From positions 62,001 through 126,000 of the forward strand of contig JAMPIV010012229.1 in NCBI GenBank assembly GCA_024509875.1: a stretch of DNA of 64,000 nt, read 5' to 3'. The translations under genes and the position numbers were made by a program. The stretch's first letter is position 1. Every line of letters begins with the position of its first letter. The stretch comes from Oreohelix idahoensis. Taxonomy: Eukaryota > Mollusca > Gastropoda > Stylommatophora > Oreohelicidae. This document shows, piece after piece, positions 44,374-56,241 of this stretch. The notes under the pieces are model-generated. The model worked only from the letters and a program-made list of their open reading frames with translations, did not search any database and was not told the DNA's origin.

Positions 44374-46603
44374 TGTAGTGAAGTGAATCCATATGACCAC
44401 ACGCTCAAATTCCCCGTTCAAAAACAAACTAGCTATCGTATTTTTAAATCTATAAATAACTACAGTATTTGAAATTTTTCTGAGAGGCAAGTCAAATTTA
44501 CCGCCAACAATTTATCTAGTGTGTTTGAATTTTTATAAGAAACAAGTAAAAAGTTACCGCCCACCCCAAAAATTATCGAACAGCATACTAAAAAATTTAA
44601 CAACCAATCAAATCGTTTTCATATTTTGTAGTGGTAAGAAAATTTTGTTTTAATCCAAAATAAATTCCTATTTTGTGTTTTTGACCGAACGTAGATAATT
44701 TATTTCTTAATAACTAAAGATACTCAAAATGAAAGGAATATCTCCAATTATAGCGCTGATATTGCTTAACATATACACATAAAGATTCCCTCATAAAAAT
44801 TTTTTTATGGTAGTAGAAAATTTAATTTAGTGAGATTTTCACATCAGGGTAAGGCCCAATTTAATTACAAAAAAATTACCCACATTTGAATGCAAAGGAA
44901 TAACTAAAGGAAAACTATATAGAACGATAGAGAAAAATTGGCCGTTTAATTATCACTTTTGATAATTAAAATCGGTCTACATATAACTGAAATATAAAAT
45001 GTTCCAATTTAGTCAGATCATACAGACACGCTTAGAATCGCATAAATACTAGAATCAAAAATTAACTTTTTTGACTTCTCTCTGATTGGCCGGGTGTATT
45101 GCTATAAATAGTAACAAACCTTTGTAGTTTTTCGCCATTGAAATCATAAAAAATCACACTGAGCTGACGTATACAAAAAGACTGTAGACCAAGCCTTTGC
45201 CGGTTAAACTGGTAGCGCGGGCTAAGAACCCTTTTACAGCCAGTCAGCTTGAGTGTGTGTGAACTTATTTACCTGAGGGTAAGATTGATAATTTTATTTG
45301 CATACTTTGTTAAAGAATTGACTTGTAAAGTAAACAGGCTATGTGTGCCATATTTGTTCGAAAGTGTAACTGACGATGAGATGTGTTGGGTCACGCTGAC
45401 TTACGTAGGAATGTGTGTAGTAGCAAACTTGTTCAACTTGAAAAATTGGTGTATAGTGTTTGCAAATTTACGACAGTGAGTGTTAAAAGCGATTTAATTT
45501 AGTATTTTCTTCTGGAGTGACACCTTGTTCATAGATCATGTAATAAACATCTAGGGAAAGTTAGAATGAAGTAATCAACAGGTCACATGCTGTATTGTAC
45601 TTGCCATGATTATTGTATGGAAGCCAAACATGGACGAGGTACTCAAGCCTTGATGAACCCATAGAAAGAGTTATGGCATGAAAAATGATGATAGACAACG
45701 GTATTCAAGGTCTTGTGCAACTTGTTAGCACAAATGCCTGACCATGGTAAGTTTTAATATTGTTAGGGGTGAATTAATTGAGGCAGATCTCTACAGGGAA
45801 TGGATTGTCCCTCTATTCCAGGTTATATCACGAATTTACCTCGTGGCTGCAATTTCTTGAGAAGAAGAGCGTGTGGGAGTTGAGAGCTCCATCTAAAGAC
45901 TGGAGATAGACCCCATCTTCTCAGCCAGGAGACACAGAGTTGGTGATCCTGACTACTATTCAAAGAACTGAAGCAGCAACATTCTGAAGATAAGTCCTTT
46001 GGAAAGGCAATGGCGATTCATCCAACCTCATTCACCCAATAAAATTTAACTACTGTGGGATGATGAAAGTAGTAGACCTTGCAGTGTAAGACTGGTAGCA
46101 GTATAAATATTAAGAACAGTAACAGTACGTGTAGTCATTCCAGTGACCCTTTAAAAGAAATGGAACAGAGTTTCCAAATTGTTTATTTCATTATGTAAAT
46201 AACCTTTCTTGATTTTGATAATTCCTGACCCAGAAGATTGAGGTGCAGGAAAATTAAATTGTACATAAACTTTCATACAGCCTTGCTTAATTAATTTTAT
46301 TAAGTTGAAGTTCTGTTTGAAATTAATCATTGAATAAAGTAAATACATTTCCCCTAGACCCGTAGCTAAATCATTTGGGATCAGTAGAGGTAGCGGTTAG
46401 GGACTCAGAGATCATCATCATCTACTCTGAGAACTTACATAGCTTGACCCCATCTTGATTGTCTATACACCCTTGCTCTTTTCAGAGAAGGAGGTATTAC
46501 TTATAAGACCAGTCTCTTATCTGGCACTATCCTGGTATCCTCTGATACACCTATTTGTCCAGGATAGCCTATACATTTAGTAACATCAAAACCTCTTATG
46601 AGA
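44374..46603 (+). repeat. Family B LTR 3
   Basis: 2,230 bp from TGTAGTGAAG to CTTATGAGA, where a CA end is expected, so the terminus carries a change. It is preceded by GGATGAGATA as in LTR 2 and followed by the GACTG duplication. TATA box at 45103-45110. Confidence 0.92.
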
Positions 46604-48283
46604 GACTGTTCACAGTCTGATAGCTTAGTACCACGATCTTTTTGACAAAATAAAAACAAATGCCTCTGCTAAGTACATTTGTGGGCTGCAAATTAACAGG
46701 CGCATTGTCTCGCTGTCAATCCACCAATGTTATTCTCTCGGAATAATTATTCTTGAGTATACACATCTCTCATCACTGCTCCAGCCGGAGTCTGGGGTCA
46801 CCTCTGCTTCTCGGTTTTCTGTACGACTAGGAAGAAACGATCACCAGCGCTTGCTGTAGTGGTTTATGAATATACTATTTTCATATGTTGAGGTTGCCAG
46901 CCTCATATATAACCACTTAGCAAGAAATAGGTTGAATTCACATTTGTAAAATAAATGTTACATTTACCCCAATTGCGTTAAACAATTTCCTCGCACAGTT
47001 TAGAATGGACGTAAGAAATTTAGGTTATATGCTTTCGAATCACTTGTCCTGAGAAATTCCTCTTATGACAGGTGTTCTGCGAATCACTTGGTCTGGGAAA
47101 TGTTAGTAATCCTCTTGTGACGGATGTTCTGTGAATCACTTAGTCTGGAAATATTTTCTCTTATGACGGGTGATCCAATTTCTTAGGTTTCCAGTCTTAA
47201 TATTTAAAGTCTTGGTCCCTTAAGTTTACAGTCTTTGTATTTAAATATGCAGGTTTACTTGTAAGTTCCAAAGTTGCCCAAATGCTCGATCTGTCACTTA
47301 TAATTATGGAATTCTAAGTCCGATGTCTCACTGGCTTCTGAGAGTTTGCTCATTTGACGATGTGATGCAGTCTCTGATATGTGTCTCTGATTTCGCTAGA
47401 TTATATTGTGCTTCCGACGAATTTCAAATGAAATCCATTGTTTATCCCGTCTCTCAATTCAATGCAATCGAAAGCTCTTTAGCACTATCTGGGTTGGGGT
47501 GTTTAAATTCATAATCTCCCCCTCGTGTTTTAAAATATTACATTTTAAAATTTCATCGCGTGACCTCTTTCAATATGTCGTATATCTTCCGCCAACTCAC
47601 AAACAAATCTTTGAACTCCTTTCCTGACGTAATATTTTCCGCCAAGATTGCCTACCCAAACAGATTATCGGCAATATTGATACCGAGAGGGCTCAGAAGA
47701 AACGATTATCTAACTGTCACCGGTGTTTTCGCCCGTCCCCCAGGCGGCTTCCTTAGATAGCAATCTAGCGTTCCGTGCGTGTTCATGCGATACCGCGTTG
47801 CACAAACAACTGACGTCTCTTTCAAAGGTGGCCAGACTGACTTATGTGATAATCGTATTAACCTGATAATACTACGTTCACTTAGTGAAACATAAACAGT
47901 CTGGGAGCGGTCACCGCAAGTGTAATGAAGATATAAGAAGTGCCTAGCTCGGGCTTTGGTTTAGCTGGCGAGTCATTTTTAGGGCTTTATGCTAAAAGAT
48001 AGATAATTTTGTTCCTTTTCAGGACTTAGTATCTGTCAACGCTAATCGGGTTAGCAGTCAACAGAGTTTACTTTTTTTTTTTTAGATGGTAAATGCGCTC
48101 TGATATAACCAAATAGGTTGAAAGGAACGCGCCTCGCCACAAGAAGGCAAAAACGGAACCAAAAAAATGCAAATAATATGCCAATCAATAGGACGACGAG
48201 GGGGGGGGGGGGGGAAAAAAGAAAATAATGACATTGCCGGAGTGGATGAGAGTTATAAAAAGTGCACGACTAATTTCATCACA
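46604..48283 (-). repeat. Family A solo LTR, 5' portion (reverse)
   Basis: Reverse complement of the first two-thirds of the family A LTR. It includes the palindromic GAGGTTGCCAGCCTC near 46897 and ends (plus strand) TTTCATCACA at 48283. A segment about 47950-48235 with no counterpart in the other LTRs contains a repeat like that at 21390 and is probably a secondary insertion. CACCA at 48284-48288 may pair with CACTA at 23453-23457 as a decayed duplication. Confidence 0.8.
48200..48214 (+). repeat. Poly-G run
   Basis: Fifteen consecutive G, followed by A6, inside the secondary insertion in the solo LTR. Confidence 0.9.
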
Positions 48284-48288
48284 CACCA

Positions 48289-50920
48289 GTTTCCAAGTGC
48301 ATTGTTCAAAAACCAAACCAAAGTGTGTCAAAAATAAACTTGAAGAAAGTACAGAATTGACATACAGATTGTATTAAGAACTATCACGAGCGCGCATACC
48401 GTGTTAACATTAATAACAACTAAAAAAGCGTGTTAAAATCAAGAATAACGCGTAGATGTAACAGCCAGCAACAACAACAACAAAATTAAAATATCTTTAG
48501 TATTTTTTTCTATATACCGTACTCAAACTGGAAAATTCTTCTGATTTGATTTGTTAGCTATAATATGAGCTGCACATGAATTTGTTAACTGTTTTAGAGC
48601 AACGTAACAGAATGAACCTGCTTCGTATATTTTTGTTGCTTAATATAAAATATTTGTTTCGACTTTTAAGTATCGCATTCCTCCTTCACACAACCAACCC
48701 CCACCTGACCCCCAACCCCCAAGTTTAATGTGTAAAATTTTGAACTTGTTATAAACTGTAATTTCACAGAAAAAAAGTGTTGGATTAATACATGATAAGA
48801 TGTTAGAGGTAAAAATTAGCTCCGCCGATGGTTTAAAAAAAAAAGCTGTTATGGCAACGTAAAAGAAGCCATTGCGGCACTCTTGAGGGAACCGTAACAG
48901 CAATGTTAAAGGGACAGTTTCGTAACAACCACATAATCTTTCCACGTAATAAATCTAAATGTCCACGTAATCACACACAAACTCAGCGGGGAGAATTATC
49001 ATAAATATCACTGCATACACTCAAACACGCACGTAGTCACACATTAACACTGACAAATTAAGCAGTACACCATCAATGGTCAGTTTGCATTGACCACTTC
49101 CTCGAAATATGTAATCAAGTGTTAAGCTTGTTTTAAAATAATCCTAGTGGGTTTCTTAGAACTTTCCACGTTGTAACGTTATAGGATGTGTACAAAACAA
49201 AAGTATACACAGCCGTCTGTATTTGTTATCAATATTGTACACGTTTCAGATAAATTTAATCGGATTAACTCTGCCCATTTCATTCCCTCCCCGCTAACAG
49301 AAAATGGAACGCAAAAAATTCTTTCTTTAGTACGGTACATTGAAGTACATTGAAATCTGAAACACATCTGTAGCAGGCCTTAAACAAAAACTTTATTTTA
49401 GTTACAAATTTCCGAGATACGGAAGAATTTTAGGAAGCCGTCATATAAAAAATATGCTGTCTCGAATTGTATATTTCTTACAGTTTAATAGTATTGCCAG
49501 CTTTAATCTGGGGTGACCAGTTTTTCCGTTTTTAACGGGATTGTCCCGTTTTGGTAGTGTCGCGCTTCAGTCTACTGAGCTGTAAATGGGTACATGACTC
49601 TGCTTTTGAATTAGGCAAGGCAAAGGCTGCGATGAAGAGAAAATCCAACCCAAAAAGTTTCGGAATTGCAGAAAAACCACAAGAGAAGCCTAGGTCTACA
49701 AAGTAGATAGTATCCAGGATTATTCAACTTGGCATTGGCTGCGAAGGAGCGACAAGTTCAGCTGTCCTTGTTAAACAACAACAGCAGCAACAACGACAAC
49801 AACAACAACAAAAATCTCATCTTCCTACCCAGATTGACACAAGCTGTCCCTTCTGTTGTGACGTTGTGTAGTATTGCTGTGTTGCTGTGTTATATGTTGT
49901 ATGTGCGTGAGAAGAGACACCATGCGTGATGGCACGCATGATTGTCCTCTTCTTCGTACATCCTCAGACTTCTACATTAATGACTCTAATAAAAGCAGTA
50001 GTCAACTCAAGGTTTCTGACATCTCCAGACAGTTTTTCGTGGAGAGAAGTGGGTTGTTGCCATATGCCACTCCGTTCACTGCAGTAAGTTGGGCAGGACT
50101 GGATGATTGTCTAATGGTATGGAAAGGTCCTTGCAGGTTACACATTCACGGAGTACAAAACAATATACCGTTCACACAAGAGACCTCTCCATTGATAGGC
50201 ATTCGTTGCTCAATATTTTAATACGTTAATATTAATACGATACTATGTCTGACTACAAGAGCACTAAGCTTTACCAAGCATGTATTAAATGTCGACTAAC
50301 GATGGATGAGCATGGTGTATGTAATCTCATTAGGAAAAAAAAAATGCCACAGAAACAATCACTGCAAAAGCTTTTGGCGCACTTCCAGCTAAGTTTTTTG
50401 TTTAAATTTTAAATAAGCAAGAAAAACATCAGCACTTCAATCAAAGATGGTTATATTTATGGTACACATAATGATTTAAAAGTCCAATCCTATTTTAGAT
50501 TTTTACATCTTCACTAGTACTCATTGGATTTACACAAAACAAATGTCAATGAGCAATAACTTTCGTTTTGCAAATATTTAATTTTTTTTTTTTTAAGTTT
50601 TATTCTTAGAAATAAAATACAACAAATTACAATCTAAAATGGCTAGCAACCTGACGTGGCAATAGATAGGGGAAAAAAAAACCGCTGCCCGCCATGAAAT
50701 CATGTGTAGAACAAAACGAAATCTCACGTTGAGTTGTACCGTTAGTGTGACATTGAATGTTAAGTAATAAAGGGGCAATTAAATGTCTTTATTTTAACAT
50801 TTGTTTCGTATAAATTGGTTGGATAGGAGTTATGGGACTTTTCAGCCTACCTGTAGCATGTACTATCGCAGACGACATTTTAATGTGACTACTAGCACTG
50901 TCTTTCTTAGAGCTTTATAC
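48289..50920. other. Intergenic sequence with repeat relics
   Basis: At 49511-49560 GGGGTGACCAGTTTTTCCG and ACGGGATTGTCCCGTTTT resemble a terminus of a DNA transposon family with TCCCGTTT ends. At about 49568 the SINE-like CAGTCTACTGAGCTGTAAAT occurs. CAA/AAC repeats lie near 49780-49815. Frames 49729-49929 and 49874-50218 are not recognised and I do not call them genes. Confidence 0.4.
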
Positions 50921-50924
50921 TTAC

Positions 50925-51120
50925 TTACTTTTTCTCTCCACTACTGCCGTGACACGTGATGTGCAGCTGAAGGTTGCGTTCTTGAGTCAAGTGTCGCCTT
51001 GGTTGCTGTGAGGCCGTGTTGTTGTAGGGTGTCTATGATGTTGTCTATCCATCTGTATCTTGGTCTTCCCCGTGCTCTGAACGCAGATCTCCTAGTTTTG
51101 AGCTTGAATGTAAATGAAAA
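50925..51120 (-). mobile_element. LINE 3' end fragment
   Basis: The minus frame reads ARGRPRYRWIDNIIDTLQQH, then a broken C-terminus, followed by a (TAAG)n tail at about 50917-50932. This is another family of LINE C-termini with GRP-R-W motifs; its tail resembles that of the element at 52544. Confidence 0.65.
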
Positions 51121-51224
51121 TTTTGTATTTGTCATTTCTTGTTTCTTTTAGCTTTTCTGACCCCTTATAAAGCCATATATCCTCATATTAGCCCCTTATC
51201 GTCATAATTATCAGCCATTTTCCT

Positions 51225-51300
51225 TTATGCTCGCTGCGGAGCACGGAGCCACCATTGCAGCTGGTCCTGCAGGAAGCTGCTCCCAGTACACACACACATA
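51225..51300 (+). repeat. Fragment of the shared GGAGCA module
   Basis: TCGCTGCGGAGCACGGAGCC followed by GCAGCTGGTCCTGCAGG resembles the modules in the LTRs (27555 and 27945) and a separate copy near 55650-55830. Confidence 0.45.
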
Positions 51301-51316
51301 TATATGTATATATATA

Positions 51317-51544
51317 CGAGGTGTGATCAAAAAGTATCCGGAATGGTAGCATAAGTCTGGAACCGAGCGACACAGCCGGAAGCTGCTAGGCACAGGTTGA
51401 CATTGGAACCTAACGTGCATGTGGCGTGAATCACGTCTGCCCTGCTCGTCTGGTTTGTTTACAGTAGTGCCTTGTTCTTACGTGTGTGAACCGTGTTCGT
51501 CACATTTGTCATGGCGGAAAAATTTGCATCAGATTTTGTTATAT
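51317..51544 (+). mobile_element. mariner 5' end, truncated
   Basis: CGAGGTGTGATCAAAAAGTA is a mariner-type terminal repeat and directly follows a TA (51315-51316) at the end of a TA run. A leader of about 190 bp leads to an ATG (51511) and MAEKFAS-type start, after which the element stops at a TATATA run (about 51540) joined to reverse gag sequence. Confidence 0.75.
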
Positions 51545-51734
51545 ATATTTTGTCTTCTCTCTCAGCTTCCAGGCTTTTGGCTTCTCTTTCAGCTTCTACT
51601 TGCAATTTCCTTTCCTCTCTATTCATGTGGTTGTCCACTTCTGTTGTGACATACTGAATAAGAGCATCACCTGTCATATTTAATTCCTTACCCATCTGCA
51701 TGACCGCAGTCCTGAACTTCACTAAATCAGCCAT
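51545..51734 (-). pseudogene. Gmr1-like gag N-terminus
   Basis: The minus ATG at 51734 begins MADLVKFRTAVMQMGKELNM, then ALIQYVTTEVDNHMNREERK and a charged coil. This is a diverged relative of the family B gag start at 37856. It is cut after about 63 residues by the mariner/TA junction. A leader or LTR of the element may lie to the right (51735-52120) but was not identified. Confidence 0.8.
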
Positions 51735-52124
51735 GGCGTTTCTTAGAGAGGGTATGTAAATTTACTCTATCCAAATTATTGTAATTAAACTTAATTAATT
51801 TAAATGAACAAATAATTTCCGTTCAACTTTGTGAGCATCAACTATTTACTGAGTACTAAATGGTACTCCTCCTGTTAAGGGACGGAGAAATTGCCCGAAT
51901 TCGTTTGTTGTCTAGGGTCCATTCGTTTTAATAAAGATGTGGAAGTTCTTTTATTTTGATTTAGTTTGTATTGTCAAATATTCTGGAAGTCAATTCTCTT
52001 GTATACTCTTTTTTGTCTACTTCAATTACTGAGTGAGACTATCAACTGTTTGAATGAATTTTGAATGACTGAATAAACCTCTGTTCTTAGACGATTTGAC
52101 AACAGTTTAATAATCAGTAAGTAC

Positions 52125-52126
<2 letters not shown>

Positions 52127-52174
<48 letters not shown>
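52127..52174 (+). repeat. (AT)n microsatellite
   Basis: About 24 AT units. Confidence 0.9.
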
Positions 52175-52180
<6 letters not shown>

Positions 52181-52543
52181 AGTCCTTAGTGATTTAAAAT
52201 AAAATTTAGGATTTTTTATAATTTATCAAATTGTTCGAAATTGATAGATTAATCTTCAATTCATTAGGGCTTAAAAATGTGACCGCGGAAAATTTGCAGA
52301 TGAAAGAATAAATATACAATTTTGCTTACATCGTCAGAAATTATAGGTTACCTTCTATTAGACTAGACGTTAGTGGTCTCAAGATAATTATAAAAATATT
52401 GCCGACAGACTAGAGAAGTTATGGCATATTCAAAAATTGCTGCCTTAACAATCTAAGCAGTAATTGACAATTCAGCAGGAACAACATCGTACACTATGAA
52501 TGTTGACCAGTGACATGCAGTGCCAAAGATCACACTAATCTAA

Positions 52544-54859
52544 CTTACTTACTTACTTAGTCATTCCCCTTCTACCGTGAGGTGCAGAGGTTTGGAAGAG
52601 AGAGCGCCAGACTATCCTATCGGCTGTCTTCCTCCTGGCCAGGTTCCATTCTAGTCCTCGGTCCTTCAAAGATTGTCTAAATGTTGTCCTCCCAGCGGAC
52701 TCTGGGTCGTCCTGGAGGTCTGGATCTCTGGCTCTTAGTTTCCCATGCTTGTCGTGGTAGCCGATCTTCTCACATTCTGCAGACATGGCCAAACCATTTT
52801 AGCTGGGACTGTTCTACTTGGGTATGCAGGGGGTGGGATTTCGTATCGTCTGGTTGCGGACCATGTCTCTTCCTGTTACCTCAACCACCTTCCTCAAATA
52901 CCTAATTTCTGAGATCTGGATCTGGCTTTAGTAGGTTGTAGTCATTACCCATGACTCGCATCCATACGTCAAGACTGGGACATAGGTGGAGCGGTATACA
53001 GCCATCTTCGTTTTCTTACCAACTTCTCTCTTGCGAGGAATCCTCGATTTATGGCCTGAAAAAGTCTCCCAGCTGCTGCTCTTCGAGTTGCCAACTCTTC
53101 TTTGATGCCTCCCTTCCGGTCAATAACAGCTCCTAGGTATTTAAAGTAGTCGACCTGCTCTCCCAGCTTAATCTGATGCCATCTTTCTTCTCGTGATATC
53201 ACCATGGTTTTTGTTTTAGAGCTGCTTATGACCATCCCTCTCTTCTTCGGACTTCCATCCAGACTTGCAGGTTGGATTGGAGATGTGCCCCTGATTTAGC
53301 AATCAGGGCAACATCATCAGCAAATGCCAGCTCTGAAATACAGACCTGTCTCATCTTCCAGTACCCCACTGAATACTTTCTTGTTCTCGCCTTACATGCC
53401 TTGATGACATCGTCCATGAGGAGTATGAAAAGACAAGGTGACAGGATAACACCGTGTCTTACACCAGTGGTGGTCCTGAACTCTTCTATGGTTTGCTGTC
53501 CTCACATAATTTCTGCAAGACTTGTAGAAGCTCTTTATTGCATGAATCAGAGGTGCTGGAATGTTCTTCCTTGCCAAACAGTCCCAAAGTTTGCTCCAGG
53601 GGACCCTTTCAAACGCCTTTTCTAGATCTATGAAGCAGAGATGGATCTCACTGTTATGCTCAAGAGCCTTTTCACTCAGCTGAGTGTGAAGATTAGGTCT
53701 TGAGTACTTCGGTTTGCTCGGAATCCGCACTGGACCTCTTCCAAATGAAGCTCAGCTAGGCGTCTGAGTCTCTGCTCTAGGATTCTAGAATAGATTTTAC
53801 CAGGGACATTGAGAAGGGATATGCCTCTATGGTTTCCACACTGCCGGTTGTCACCCTTTTTGAAAATCGGTTTTATGATGGCAATCTCCCAATCCTTTGG
53901 TATGGTCTTGTTGCATCACGCTGCCTGTAGGATCCTTACGAGTAATAGGTCGCCCGCTGCTCCCATGTACTTAACCATTTCTGGTGTTATGCCATCATGC
54001 CCTGCTGCTTTGCCCATCTCGATTTTTTCAAGTGCTGCCTTCAATCGATCACTGACTTCTCATTTTTTGTTGGTTCACATCTAGTGTAAGCATGTATGCG
54101 CTTGTGGTGGAACTTTGTGTTTGTAATGATCAAATTCTGTTCACTGCAGAATCTAAGGAGTCGCTGTCCATTGTCATTAAGAGTATCTTCTCCATATCTT
54201 TCGATAACTCCACCCCTCTAGCATGGTCATTTCCAACTTTGGCATTGAAATCTCCGAGCATGATAACTTCATCCAAGCAGTCATCCGCTGTCCTTTGAAG
54301 CAGCTCAAAGAATTCCTCCTTGGCCTCTGCTCTCTCATCCTCATTTGGCCCGTACACTATGACAAGGTTGACTATGGTTTCTCCTTCTTTTAGTTTTACA
54401 ACCATAATGCCCTCCGAGACAAAGCTCCATCCCTTGATATTATCTGTTTGGTTTTTCGCCACAATGCAACCCACACCTCCTTTAACTCTTTCAAATGTGG
54501 GTACACCACTGTAGAGCAGTATGTCGCCATCGAGATTCATGACTCCTTGTCCCGTTTTCTTCGTTTCTGTTATAGCCAGGATTTCTAGTTTTGCTTTCCT
54601 CATCTCTACCACCAGCTCCTCTTCTTTCCCGTTTATACTTCTTGTGTTCCAAGTTCCATAAGTCGTAGTCCGTTCCAGTTCGTCGCCTTTAGAATCAGTC
54701 CAGTTTTCTCTCTTGTATTGCTCGTAATCGTGATTTAAAACAAACAGGTGATTGGCCTGTTGTGCCTTTGCATGGTGGAGGGGCTGCCTCCTTACGGCCT
54801 CCATGTAGGCCGCCCTCCTCCTTTTTCAGCCGGGCTTGGGACCGGCCTTGGCGGAGTTT
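52544..54859 (-). mobile_element. LINE with AP endonuclease and RT, 12-bp target duplication
   Basis: A 2,316-bp minus-strand element bounded by perfect ACACTAATCTAA (52532-52543 and 54860-54871), with a (TAAG)n tail at its left end. From the right: an endonuclease frame 54804-54130 with TWNTRSINGK, ILAITETKK, YGPNEDERAEAKEEFF and MLGDFNAKVG. Then, in broken frames, the RT with GKAAGHDGITPE, FKKGDN, LLNVPGKIYSRILEQRL, FIDLEKAFERVPW, ELAFADDVALIAK (catalytic box near 53330) and DYFKYLGAVIDRKGG. Then a C-terminal domain. The stretch between endonuclease and RT is shorter than usual, pointing to an internal deletion near 54085-54130. Confidence 0.9.
54130..54804 (-). pseudogene. AP endonuclease domain of the LINE
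   Basis: 225 open codons. The exonuclease-endonuclease-phosphatase fold is indicated by TWNTRSI (Asn), ITETK (Glu), VIVYGPNED (Tyr/Pro/Asn) and GDFNAKVG (Asp/Asn). It would nick target DNA to prime reverse transcription. The final His block (SDH) is lost with the internal deletion. Confidence 0.85.
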
Positions 54860-54871
54860 ACACTAATCTAA

Positions 54872-55640
54872 AACAGTTTGAATTTTTTATTTTGAATATT
54901 TCTTAGATTATTAAACGTGTTACCCAGCTTTATATAAACATTTTGCTGTAAAAATGGACGTTTTTCTTTAAGTAAGTCGCGACATTTGGTTTGTGCCTAT
55001 CACCCTCTTTATAAATCTAAAATGTGTCCCTGGTGCAGAAAAGATCGAGGGCTCCTGCAGTAGAACATGTCCACCATGAATGGCCATCCACGAGAAGAGT
55101 AGATTGGCAGCATGGCCTCCAGTGAAGAAGTTTAGGAACGCAGCTTCACTTTCTCCCTTGTTCTCTCTGCAGATACCAACTTATAACATCATTACATGTA
55201 ACATCACGTGTTCACCGCAATAAACGATGCCTTAAAACATTACATCGTTGGTGGAAACTAATAGCCCTGCCTAGCCTAAGCTACCTCTATTAACAGGCCT
55301 TTGACAAGGTTTCTTGTTTTGGCTGTGTCATCTAACACCCTGTACTTCTTCAGTATCTTAGCGATCAATACTTCACATCTGTTTCTACAGAATCGAAGAG
55401 ATTAGGACGTGCTTTATATCTTTGTCGCAGATGTGACCCATGGAGAAAAATAAGGATTAAATTTCCCCGACGCAAGGAAAAGACCTTAAACGGTGGCACA
55501 GGGGGTCTATGGAACGACAGAGACACGCACAATGGCGGATGTGTACAGGCATTTTCCTTAACTATCATTTATGATTTGCCCCGTGTAGTTCCCCCTGGGG
55601 TCTCTGATGAAATAAAGAAAGAATAGATCTACTACTCCCT
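54872..55640. other. No recognisable gene
   Basis: AT-rich sequence with small frames only. Nothing recognised. Confidence 0.4.
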
Positions 55641-55644
55641 CACG

Positions 55645-55830
55645 CATGTCGTACGAGGCCACTCATATGAGGTTGTGAATTGGATGGGCAACCTCATCAT
55701 GTAAAACAAATAGATACAGAAACCACCACAGCAGGAGCATGTGCATGCTTGATGTAGGCTTTCTGCAAAGGGGTCAGCTGCAGGTGTGGCTCCATAAGGA
55801 GCATAAAGATAAAAAGATGATGATGATGAT
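55645..55830 (-). repeat. SINE-like copy of the shared module with GAT tail
   Basis: Contains CGAGGCCACTCATATGAGG, GGGCAACCTCATCATG, ACCACCACAGCAGGAGC and GGCTCCATAAGGAGCAT, then a GATGATGATGATGA tail (55815-55829). The same order occurs inside the family A LTRs and, reversed, in the LTR of the LIN28-bearing element. A related stretch is at about 58125-58250. Confidence 0.5.
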
Positions 55831-55896
55831 GGTATATGATTTATGTATTATACAAAAAGGTCGGACATACACGATTTTTGAAGCATCTGGCCTATA

Positions 55897-55985
55897 GCAG
55901 TGGTTCCTAAAGTGGGCAGTACCGCCCCTATGGGGGCGTTCAGAGACCTAAAGGGGTGTGGCAGAATGGGGCAACCCTTTTCGAT
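55897..55985 (+). mobile_element. hAT-type left terminus
   Basis: CAGTGGTTCCTAAAGTGGGC then a GTACCGCCCC/GGGGGCG hairpin, typical of hAT non-autonomous elements. No right end was seen. Confidence 0.6.
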
Positions 55986-56165
55986 CTCTGTTTCACTACG
56001 GCAGTATTAGTTACATTTTTGTACTGATTTTATTGCGATTTTTTCCGAGTCGCACCCTTTTCTTTCTCTGTCCACCGTAACATATATTTTGTATTTTTCT
56101 TCTTTCACTCCTCTCAGTGATAAGACGTCCATGTCTGTTTGTTACCCGTCCCTTCCCTAAACATT

Positions 56166-56241
56166 TGCAGGAGCGGCTGAGATAATATTGTCAAAAACAT
56201 TTGCAGGAGCGGCTGAGATAATATTGTCAAAAACATTTGAC
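56166..56241 (+). repeat. Tandem duplication of about 36 bp
   Basis: ACATTTGCAGGAGCGGCTGA plus GATAATATTGTCAAAA occurs twice back to back. The copies are identical, so the duplication is recent. Confidence 0.85.

Larger units (their letters stand above)
24382..46603 (+). mobile_element. Tandem family B Gmr1-like array: LTR-int-LTR-int-LTR
   Basis: A 22,222-bp unit inserted in the reverse family A LTR. GACTG stands at 24377-24381 and 46604-46608, and the interrupted LTR reads on across it. Inside are three LTRs (24382, 35436, 44374) and two internal regions. Internal copy 1 lost the end of its 5' LTR, its primer site and most of gag (junction near 26322) and carries a nested LTR element. Copy 2 keeps gag and carries a DNA transposon. 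One target duplication for three LTRs indicates that the tandem arose by recombination between LTRs rather than by two insertions. Confidence 0.9.

Noticed and set aside
49874..50221. 115-residue frame as a host gene
   Set aside because: No recognised domain, no splice or promoter evidence, and the sequence around it is repeat relics.
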